Positions 1-5,564 of a stretch of DNA of 7,469 nucleotides are shown here, one piece after another. The notes under the pieces were generated by a model that was not told where the DNA came from, did no database searches, and saw only the letters and a list, made by a program, of their open reading frames with translations. Source of the stretch: an uncultured Ruminococcus sp. (GTDB lineage: Bacteria; Bacillota; Clostridia; Oscillospirales; Acutalibacteraceae); assembly GCA_902772755.1 (NCBI GenBank), contig CACYCD010000290.1:1-7469 (forward strand). The letters run 5' to 3'. How positions within the stretch are numbered: the first letter of the stretch is position 1; each line of letters begins with the position of its first letter. The position numbers and the translations under genes were made by a program.

Positions 1-776
1 GGAAAAACAACGATATCACAATGTTTTTCGGCAGATAAAATGATTTTTTTCCAAATAAGCTCATTATCCTTGAAAAATGCTTTGTTGTCATAATCTACCT
101 GAACCAGCTGCACGTTATCCCGCTCAAAATACTCAAAAACAAAATGACGCTCCTGTCTGAGCGGAGACGCACCGATTTTGATTTGACCTCTGTTGCGAAA
201 ATCGGGGAACATCTCATTTTTCAAAAAAATATGCTTGTCAATCAGCTCGCCCAAAATGCTGTTTTCCATTAAAAGCAGATTAAACATAAAATTATCCAGT
301 CGGTTGTAGCTGTGCGACAGGCGGTGACTACGTTCCCACAGGCAGGAACAGCGTGGTAGCAGACCTACTCCCGTGGATTCACGGTTGGTATTTAGTACCA
401 CTGAAAAGCTGTCTGACTGATATTCACGTATTTTTTCAGACAGAAGATCCTTCAAGCCTTCATCAAGCACCTGAACAAGCCCTATCATAGAGAATACATC
501 CGATCGGCTGTTAAGATACTCAACATAGTTATTTAATTCGGTGCATAACTGCTCATTCAAATCTTCCTGCTGAAGCTGACGCAGAGTAATAACGCAGTTT
601 TTACTGTCTGTATTTTGCTCTGAAAATAAACAGCTCACGTTTTGAAAAATACCTTCTCTTATCTCAGCTTTTAATTTGTGAGATATACAGCTGTAGTGTA
701 CAAATACGGTATCATCACAGCAGGAGCTGATGATGAGCGAACACAGCTCTGCTAAAAAATCATAAATCCAAACCAT
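1..776 (-). CDS. Partial hypothetical protein, possible C-terminal nitrilase-like domain
   Basis: An open frame without stops runs from an ATG at 776 to the left edge of the window, giving 258 complete codons; the 3' end lies outside. An in-frame TAA at 782-780 sits just upstream, so this ATG is the first possible start. The Shine-Dalgarno is weak (AGG about 11 bases upstream). Residues 1-195 are mostly hydrophilic and helical, with several Cys, and I do not recognise them. From about residue 198 the pattern changes: strand-like NVQLVQVDYDN (221-231), a helix with IILSAEKHC, then DIVVF followed by a forced Pro (CCN). This resembles the start of carbon-nitrogen hydrolases, where a strand, a helix and VVFPE carrying the catalytic Glu follow each other. 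The Glu would be the next codon, outside the window, so catalysis cannot be judged. It lies 35 bases after the GntR gene and is probably in its operon. No membrane segment or signal peptide is seen. Confidence 0.7.
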   Translation of the reverse strand, partial: MVWIYDFLAELCSLIISSCCDDTVFVHYSCISHKLKAEIREGIFQNVSCLFSEQNTDSKNCVITLRQLQQEDLNEQLCTELNNYVEYLNSRSDVFSMIGLVQVLDEGLKDLLSEKIREYQSDSFSVVLNTNRESTGVGLLPRCSCLWERSHRLSHSYNRLDNFMFNLLLMENSILGELIDKHIFLKNEMFPDFRNRGQIKIGASPLRQERHFVFEYFERDNVQLVQVDYDNKAFFKDNELIWKKIILSAEKHCDIVVF

Positions 777-779
777 AAC

Positions 780-830
780 TTATAAAACCTGATGCAATAA
801 AGCGGAAAGAATTATTTCAAGGTTTTATAA
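780..830 (-). promoter_or_regulatory. 10-bp inverted repeat across the gntR stop and downstream start region
   Basis: TTATAAAACC (780-789) and GGTTTTATAA (821-830) are perfect complements separated by 31 bases. In the minus-strand mRNA the upstream arm lies in the last codons of the GntR gene, and the downstream arm contains the only AGG in front of the next start codon at 776. A ribosome finishing gntR at 812 would open the stem. This suggests translational coupling, which is an inference. No U-tract follows, so it does not look like a terminator. Confidence 0.45.
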
Positions 831-1183
831 ACCTCTGCAACCATTTTTTGCAGATCCTCAACGGAATAACGCAGACGTTTTGCCTCAATAAGAGTTGCTG
901 CGACATATCTGTCAATAAAGGTATTTCTTCTTTCTTCAATCAGCCTTTCAACTGCACCCTCGGCAACGAACATACCGATACCTCTCTTTTTGAATGCGAT
1001 CCCCTCTGACACCAACACATTTATACCCTTGTTTACCGTGGCAATATTGATGTTGTATTCCTTGGATATCTGAGTGGTAGAGGGCAGTTGTTCCCCCTCC
1101 TTAAGATCGCCAGACAAGATATGATCCTTGATGCCTTCGGCAATTCTTGCAAAAATCGGAATATTTTCATTGATAACGTCCAT
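812..1183 (-). CDS. GntR-family transcriptional regulator, YtrA subfamily
   Basis: This is a 123-residue cytoplasmic DNA-binding protein. Residues 8-75 form the GntR winged helix: the family pattern G-x-x-L-P-S-x-x-x-(L/I)-(A/S) appears as GEQLPSTTQIS, followed by the recognition helix region IATVNKGINVL and the wing KKRGIGMFV. Only about 50 residues follow, forming a helical tail (VERLIEERRNTF onward). This short tail is the hallmark of the YtrA subfamily, whose members lack the large FadR/HutC effector domains and usually repress their own operon, often an ABC transporter operon. No ABC gene is visible here; the next gene is the partial ORF ending at the window edge. The start is well supported by GGAGG at 1194-1190, six bases from the ATG. 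Transcription probably comes from the strong promoter at 1287-1259, and the roughly 70-base leader could hold an operator for autoregulation. The ligand or signal cannot be told from sequence. Confidence 0.93.
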   Translation of the reverse strand: MDVINENIPIFARIAEGIKDHILSGDLKEGEQLPSTTQISKEYNINIATVNKGINVLVSEGIAFKKRGIGMFVAEGAVERLIEERRNTFIDRYVAATLIEAKRLRYSVEDLQKMVAEVYKTLK

Positions 1184-1201
1184 AATATACCTCCGTATTT
1201 T

Positions 1202-1222
1202 GGGTACCTCAAATTTGCACCC
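1202..1222. promoter_or_regulatory. Imperfect palindrome in the gntR leader, candidate operator
   Basis: GGGTAC at 1202-1207 faces GCACCC at 1217-1222 with a 9-base spacer, matching at five of six arm positions. It lies between the expected transcription start (about 1252) and the gntR Shine-Dalgarno, where a YtrA-type repressor could block its own transcription. The symmetry is weak, so this is only a candidate. Confidence 0.25.
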
Positions 1223-1258
1223 TAAGCGTTGATTACTTATATAATTAAGCTGTATATT

Positions 1259-1287
1259 ATTATATTATCAATCTACTTAAATGTCAA
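1259..1287 (-). promoter_or_regulatory. Perfect consensus housekeeping-sigma promoter for the gntR operon
   Basis: On the minus strand TTGACA (1287-1282) and TATAAT (1264-1259) are both exact consensus hexamers separated by exactly 17 bases. The transcription start is expected near 1252, giving a leader of about 70 bases before the ATG at 1183. So strong a core promoter in front of a repressor gene suggests the operon is held down by repression and released on a signal (inference). Confidence 0.8.
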
Positions 1288-1303
1288 TCTGTTTTTTATA
1301 ATT

Positions 1304-1338
1304 TCACCTGCGGAAAACAATCGTTTATCCGCAGGTGA
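1304..1338 (-). terminator. Strong stem-loop after the LRR-ART gene, without U-tract
   Basis: TCACCTGCGGA (1304-1314) and TCCGCAGGTGA (1328-1338) form a perfect 11-bp GC-rich stem. The loop can add four more pairs (AAAC with GTTT) around one bulged base. It starts 15 bases after the stop codon of the large secreted-protein gene, where a terminator is expected. In the minus-strand RNA, however, the stem is followed by an A-rich stretch and not by U residues, and the plus strand has no T-tract after it either. It may therefore be a non-canonical terminator or a 3'-end stabilising hairpin. Confidence 0.45.
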
Positions 1339-1353
1339 CCGGAGCATATTCTG

Positions 1354-4300
1354 TTATTTAACGGTTACCTTACATTTGAGGGTAATACCGTTTGTATTTA
1401 CGGAAATAACCGTAGTTCCCTTGGATTTAGCCTTGATTACACCCTTTTGAGAAACAGATGCAATTTTCTTTTTGGATGAGGTGAATTTTGGCGTACCAAC
1501 CTTGCCTGATATCTTTAAGGTAAAGGATTTTCCTTTTTTCAGGCTGAGCTTGGTTTTGTTGAGGGTGGGATTTTTTACAGTTATCTTGATCTTTGCACTG
1601 GCTTCGGAATTTGAAACAGTGATGGTTGCAGTTCCTTTTTTGAGTGCAGTGATCTTGCCTGTCTTGCTGACCTTTGCTACCTTGCTGTTGCTGCTCTTAA
1701 ATGTTACTTCCCCATCGTAACAGTTTTTAAGAGAATAGCTTACGGACGTTGACTTCTTTACATAGAGATTTGCAGAATTTTTGGAGAGCTTGATTGAAGG
1801 AGTGGGCAATTTTTCAGGTTCTTTAGTGCCGCCCAGCAATTTGAGCTTTACATAACGCTGATAACCTCCAAAATCATCATCTGCAATTTCGACGTTATAC
1901 CAGCGTACACCAGCGTCAATTACTTCAAATTCCGCACCGCAGGCAAAGAGCTGTTCATATTCAGTAAACTGCGAATGCAGTGCAGCGATCAATGCTGACG
2001 GAAGGTTGTCGAGTGCGGTTTTCTCAGCATAGATTATCAAAACCACGCCCTCACCACGACTGTAGAAACCATCTGCAATCATGGGATCAAGTGTTGTACT
2101 TATGAACTGATTGTGCTTGAAGGTCTTTCCTATAGCAGCCTTCAGGTTTTTAAGAGTATTTACCTCACCTGCTATAAGTCTTGAAGCATAGGGCTTCGCT
2201 CCGCTGTACAGTACCATACTGTCGGGATTGTTGTAGCGTTTAAGCTCGGTCACGCAGGCGTGGTTGATCATTCTGATCATATCTTCATAGCCTTTGCCAA
2301 ACTGAACCTCACCCGAGGCGTGATTGTCACCGCTATAATCGGTGGCACCGTTCATAGCTCTGTAATATGTATTTCCCTGATAAGCGGATATTGCAGCTTC
2401 ATCTATACCTTCTGTGTACTTGGAGACCAGACCGGCATTATTCTCTATGTAATGATTTTTCCAGCCCTCATAAGTTTTTTGGGTAACTGCATAATAATTG
2501 CTGTCATCAAAGCCCGTGTACTTTATGCCACTTTCAGAAGTCACTTTTACCTTGCATTTGAAGTAGGACGTGCCGACTGCTGCTGTAACATAGGTAGTAC
2601 CCTTGCTGAGTCCTGTTATGATTCCGTCATCAGAAACAGAGCATATCCTGTCATTGCCTGATGTATAGACAATATCGGCTGTATTTGCACCGTAAATTAT
2701 AAACTCGGCAGTTTCCTTGCCCTTGAGAGTTACGGACTCGATATTCTGTGAGGGCTGTGAGCTGAACACACCGATATTGTGATCATCTGCATAAGCCTTT
2801 ACTCCCTTTGAAGCATTGCCTATAAGATGAAGACCGTCTGTGAAATACTTGTTTTCATAGCCGTACATAAACATTATACTGTATTCCAACGCTTCCTCAT
2901 CGATCTTTTTCAGACTGTTGGGAATGAAAATCTCTGTAGTATAACGATTGGATGAAAAAGCCCTGTAACCTATTTCTTCTACTCCATCGGGTATTGTGTA
3001 TGATGTATTAGCGGATGCAGGATAAAAAATCAGCTTTTTACCGTCAGCTGTACAGAGCGAACCGTTGATATCCTTGAAATTGCCGTTAGCCTTTAAGGAA
3101 ACATTTGCCCCCAAAAATGCCATAGGACTGAACTCTATCAGAGCATCGGGAATATTTACCGTAACCGCTTTGTCATCGTCAAAGCTGTAGAAGCAATTCA
3201 AGAAAGCATAGTCTTCAATTGTTTCTACCGAACCCAGATTTGCTTCCTCTAATGAAGAACATTCGGAGAAGGTACTTGCGTGAATGGTTTTTACACCTGA
3301 AGGGATAGTGATCTTTTTTAAAGACGAACTCTTTTCAAAAGCGTTAGCCCCTATCTCTTTAAGAGTGTCAGGCAACTTCACTTCCGAAACATAGTGTGAA
3401 AGATAGAACGCATACGGAGAGATGGTTTCTACACCGTCAGGTACAGTGTATTCAACAGTTTGAATATTCTCACTATCTCCATAATAGAGCTCGCTATCAT
3501 AAACTCCTGCAGGGTAATATACCAGAGTTTTCATATCCTTGGTATAAACAACACCGTCCTGAACAGTATAGTTTTCATTAGCTTCGGATAATTCATAGTT
3601 AGCTGTCTTGATGCCGGCAAATGCACCGTTTTCATAATCAGCATTGTTTGGCAGCTGTATCTTTTTCACTATTGTGCCTGAGAAAGCAAGCGGTTTCACT
3701 TCTTTCAGATTATCTGTAAAGCTCACGGTCTCCATAGTTCCGTTTTCGGAAAATGCGTACTCACCGATTTTTGAACCATAAAATTCCACATCGGTAATAC
3801 CGCAATCCTTGAATGCACAGTCACCGATGGAATCGAGCGTTTCGGGGAACTCATCAACATCGAGCTGTTCGCATTCGGCAAAGGAATAATTTCCTATGCT
3901 TTCAAGATTTTTGGGAAGCTTTACGCTTTGAAGCATATCACAGCCATAAAACAGCCTGTCCGGGATGGTTTTCAGCTTATTATTCATAATAACGGTTGTA
4001 ACACCGCTGAATGCAAATGCGTAATCTCCTATACTTTCAAGCTGTTTGGGACAGCTGAAAGCCCTGAGCTTTGTATCAAAGAAGAACGCACCCTTATCAA
4101 TTTCTTTTGCATTGCTTCCAAGTGAAACAAATTCCAGTGAAGGACACATTGAAAAAGCACCGACACCGATATGCTTTACACTATTTGCAAATTTTACGGA
4201 AAAAAGATGCGAGCAGGACTCAAAAGCATAGTCACCCACGCTTTCCAACTGTTGGTTGATTGTAACAGAAGTTAAATCCATATTCCCCTGAAAAGCACCG

Positions 4301-4530
4301 TCGGCAATAGAAGTGACGGTGTATCCGTTTTCCAGCTTAGAATATATATATATTAAATCAACTTGATCATCACAGCCTACAATGGTTGCCTTATTGTCAT
4401 CACACAGCTTGTAATGAACACCCTCTTCCTCATAATAATCGGTTTGGGCTGCCGCACTTAACGGCATTGCGGAAATCATTGCCGATGCAGTTATCAGTAC
4501 CGACAAGCCTATTGACAGTATTTTTTTCAT
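1354..4530 (-). CDS. Secreted BspA-type leucine-rich repeat protein with ADP-ribosyltransferase exoenzyme domain and Big_2 domains
   Basis: This is a 1058-residue exported protein, numbered from the ATG at 4530. Residues 1-28 are a Sec signal peptide (Lys-rich start, hydrophobic core, likely cut after SAAA). About 17 LRR_5/BspA-type repeats of 22-23 residues fill roughly 69-590, with the pattern I-G-x-x-A-F then a strand such as VKLP-x-x-L-K; two longer hairpin inserts carry the DGVVY...YYPAG type motif. A Big_2 Ig-like domain follows (about 594-665). Residues 667-900 match the ADP-ribosyltransferase exoenzyme fold (ADPrib_exo_Tox type): AISAYQG...MNG, then VLYSG, then QFISTT (Ser811), then the E-Y-E motif (Glu857, Glu859) followed by a GAEFEVID strand. 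In R-S-E ARTs the VLYSG position is YR; here Ser776 replaces the Arg. Two Lys-rich Big_2 domains end the protein (911-985, 988-1058). No LPXTG, dockerin or membrane anchor is present. It is co-transcribed with the lipoprotein gene 15 bases upstream. Role as effector or adhesin is inferred. Confidence 0.9.
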   Translation of the reverse strand: MKKILSIGLSVLITASAMISAMPLSAAAQTDYYEEEGVHYKLCDDNKATIVGCDDQVDLIYIYSKLENGYTVTSIADGAFQGNMDLTSVTINQQLESVGDYAFESCSHLFSVKFANSVKHIGVGAFSMCPSLEFVSLGSNAKEIDKGAFFFDTKLRAFSCPKQLESIGDYAFAFSGVTTVIMNNKLKTIPDRLFYGCDMLQSVKLPKNLESIGNYSFAECEQLDVDEFPETLDSIGDCAFKDCGITDVEFYGSKIGEYAFSENGTMETVSFTDNLKEVKPLAFSGTIVKKIQLPNNADYENGAFAGIKTANYELSEANENYTVQDGVVYTKDMKTLVYYPAGVYDSELYYGDSENIQTVEYTVPDGVETISPYAFYLSHYVSEVKLPDTLKEIGANAFEKSSSLKKITIPSGVKTIHASTFSECSSLEEANLGSVETIEDYAFLNCFYSFDDDKAVTVNIPDALIEFSPMAFLGANVSLKANGNFKDINGSLCTADGKKLIFYPASANTSYTIPDGVEEIGYRAFSSNRYTTEIFIPNSLKKIDEEALEYSIMFMYGYENKYFTDGLHLIGNASKGVKAYADDHNIGVFSSQPSQNIESVTLKGKETAEFIIYGANTADIVYTSGNDRICSVSDDGIITGLSKGTTYVTAAVGTSYFKCKVKVTSESGIKYTGFDDSNYYAVTQKTYEGWKNHYIENNAGLVSKYTEGIDEAAISAYQGNTYYRAMNGATDYSGDNHASGEVQFGKGYEDMIRMINHACVTELKRYNNPDSMVLYSGAKPYASRLIAGEVNTLKNLKAAIGKTFKHNQFISTTLDPMIADGFYSRGEGVVLIIYAEKTALDNLPSALIAALHSQFTEYEQLFACGAEFEVIDAGVRWYNVEIADDDFGGYQRYVKLKLLGGTKEPEKLPTPSIKLSKNSANLYVKKSTSVSYSLKNCYDGEVTFKSSNSKVAKVSKTGKITALKKGTATITVSNSEASAKIKITVKNPTLNKTKLSLKKGKSFTLKISGKVGTPKFTSSKKKIASVSQKGVIKAKSKGTTVISVNTNGITLKCKVTVK

Positions 4531-4536
4531 TTTCTT

Positions 4537-4542
4537 CACCTC
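4537..4542 (-). promoter_or_regulatory. Shine-Dalgarno GAGGTG that fixes the LRR-ART start at the ATG
   Basis: GAGGTG at 4542-4537 lies six bases before the ATG at 4530. A longer reading would start at the GTG at 4539, but that GTG is the last half of the Shine-Dalgarno itself and has no other site in front of it. The same GAGGTG motif precedes the lipoprotein start, which supports the ATG choice. The site lies in the 15-base gap after the lipoprotein stop codon, so the two genes are probably translationally coupled. Confidence 0.75.
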
Positions 4543-4545
4543 AAA

Positions 4546-5118
4546 TTACTTTTTTACAGCTGCATAAGCGGTTTTGGCTGCGACAGCACGGTCTGAGTAG
4601 TAAGTCCTGTTTTCACCAGGTATGCTCTTTCCGTTTGATTTGAGCTGATCCGGAAAATGTCCTTCAACGCTGAGAACCTTAGCATCCTTTTCTTCCGCCA
4701 AGGTAAGCTTGATATTCTTTTCAAGCTCTGAGTTTTTAAGCTCCATAATCAGCTTGCCGTCCGCAACGGAAACAGAGTCAACGGTATATTTGTAGTTATC
4801 CTTCTCACTCATTGCGGAAACATCAATATCCGTTTCGTAATCGCTCTTTGTAAGCGGTACAACATAGAACTCATCCTTGCTGACTGACTTGATGAGTCTT
4901 GCATCCTGGAACGCAACAAATGTTCCGCTTGAACCGTATTCAACAAAGAAGTATTTTCCGTCGATCTTCTTGTCGTCAAACAGGTACTTCGTTGCCGATT
5001 CAACGTCCGCAAACGCAGATTTTTCCCCATCACCTGAGGAATTTGTGTCCTGACTGCCGCAGGCTGCCATGCACATAATGACAGCAACGGTAAAAAGTGC
5101 GATAATTATTTTTTTCAT
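4546..5118 (-). CDS. Putative lipoprotein of unknown function
   Basis: This is a 190-residue predicted surface lipoprotein. MKK plus a hydrophobic stretch (residues 4-17) ends in a lipobox M-A-A-C with Cys20 as the lipidated residue, followed by a Ser/Asp-rich linker to about residue 33. The mature part (35-190) is a soluble, charged domain in which alternating strands are likely (KYFFVEY, TFVAFQD, EFYVVPL, GKLIMEL). I do not recognise the family. The start has a good Shine-Dalgarno (GAGGTG at 5131-5126, seven bases before ATG) and its own promoter upstream. The gene ends 15 bases before the ATG of the LRR-ART gene, so the two form an operon. A lipoprotein paired with a secreted toxin-like protein could be an immunity, anchoring or export partner, but nothing in its sequence proves this. 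Confidence 0.88.
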   Translation of the reverse strand: MKKIIIALFTVAVIMCMAACGSQDTNSSGDGEKSAFADVESATKYLFDDKKIDGKYFFVEYGSSGTFVAFQDARLIKSVSKDEFYVVPLTKSDYETDIDVSAMSEKDNYKYTVDSVSVADGKLIMELKNSELEKNIKLTLAEEKDAKVLSVEGHFPDQLKSNGKSIPGENRTYYSDRAVAAKTAYAAVKK

Positions 5119-5163
5119 TGCAAATCACCTCTTAAAAATTGTTTATAATTATCTCTTACACAG

Positions 5164-5197
5164 TATTTATTATACAATAAATAATACAAAAAATCAA
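5164..5197 (-). promoter_or_regulatory. Promoter of the lipoprotein/LRR-ART operon with palindrome over the -10 box
   Basis: On the minus strand TTGATT (5197-5192) and TATAAT (5174-5169) are 17 bases apart, giving a good sigma-A type promoter with an exact -10. The start should fall near 5162, leaving a leader of about 44 bases before the ATG at 5118. The -10 is embedded in a perfect 8-bp inverted repeat, TATTTATT (5164-5171) and AATAAATA (5176-5183), which may be an operator or may be chance in AT-rich sequence. The promoter separates this operon from the STAS gene upstream. Confidence 0.65.
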
Positions 5198-5256
5198 TCA
5201 TATAATTTTATAAATTGGATAAAAAATTATTTCACAGGATACCGTTGACCTTATGT

Positions 5257-5550
5257 TCAAACTATGTAAAGCATATCAGTCAGACCGGTGTTTTCAAAAA
5301 CATCTGTGATGACCTCATTAGCGTGGGAAATCATCAAATTTCCGTTTAAAGCCTTGTGAGCCGAAAGCAGTACTCTGATACCGGCAGAAGATATGTAGAA
5401 TAAATTCTCCATATCGATCTCAATACAAGAAACACCTCTTTGTATTTGCTTAGTCAGCTCGTCATTAAGCAAAGGTGCTGTCGATGTGTTGAGCTTGCCT
5501 AACGGATAAACAATAAGCTTTGTGCCGCTGAGCTTCGTCCTTATCTCCAT
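5257..5550 (-). CDS. STAS-domain anti-sigma factor antagonist (RsbV/SpoIIAA type)
   Basis: This 97-residue cytoplasmic protein is a single STAS domain, the usual length for the family. The first strands (KLIVYPLGKLN) lead to the conserved region with IEIDMENLFYISSAGIRVLL at 43-62. Aligned with the RsbV motif YIDSTGLGV, Ser55 takes the place of the phosphorylated Ser, while the Asp before it is Ser54 here. Family members bind an RsbW-type kinase and free the sigma factor; the kinase phosphorylates the Ser to inactivate them. The gene starts 11 bases after the transporter gene, which itself ends in an RsbW-type domain, so the two are very likely direct partners. The start is set by GGAGG at 5562-5558, seven bases before the ATG. 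No PP2C phosphatase or sigma factor is in the window. Confidence 0.9.
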   Translation of the reverse strand: MEIRTKLSGTKLIVYPLGKLNTSTAPLLNDELTKQIQRGVSCIEIDMENLFYISSAGIRVLLSAHKALNGNLMISHANEVITDVFENTGLTDMLYIV

Positions 5551-5557
5551 AATTAAC

Positions 5558-5564
5558 CCTCCTA
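5558..5564 (-). promoter_or_regulatory. Stop codon overlapping Shine-Dalgarno between the MATE fusion and STAS genes
   Basis: The TAG stop of the transporter (5564-5562) shares its last G with the GGAGG Shine-Dalgarno (5562-5558) of the STAS gene. A terminating ribosome therefore sits on the site used to start the antagonist. This arrangement favours translational coupling and a fixed ratio of the two proteins (inference). Confidence 0.7.

Noticed and set aside
1..776. Reverse transcriptase-nitrilase defence fusion
   Set aside because: The visible N-terminal part is only about 195 residues long and has no YxDD or other reverse transcriptase motif.
1472..2661. Several plus-strand open frames with hydrophobic products opposite the LRR-ART gene
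   Set aside because: Hydrophobicity arises from reading the complement of Lys- and Glu-rich codons. None has an independent start signal or family resemblance.
4809..5087. Minus-strand open frame of 92 codons overlapping the lipoprotein gene
   Set aside because: It is in another frame within the lipoprotein gene, which has a lipobox, a good Shine-Dalgarno and a promoter. The alternative product looks like random Arg/Ser/Gln-rich sequence.
5200..5256. Possible intrinsic terminator after the STAS gene, with a U-run opposite 5221-5226
   Set aside because: Only a very weak imperfect stem can be drawn before the U-run (about four pairs with mismatches), so I do not call a terminator.
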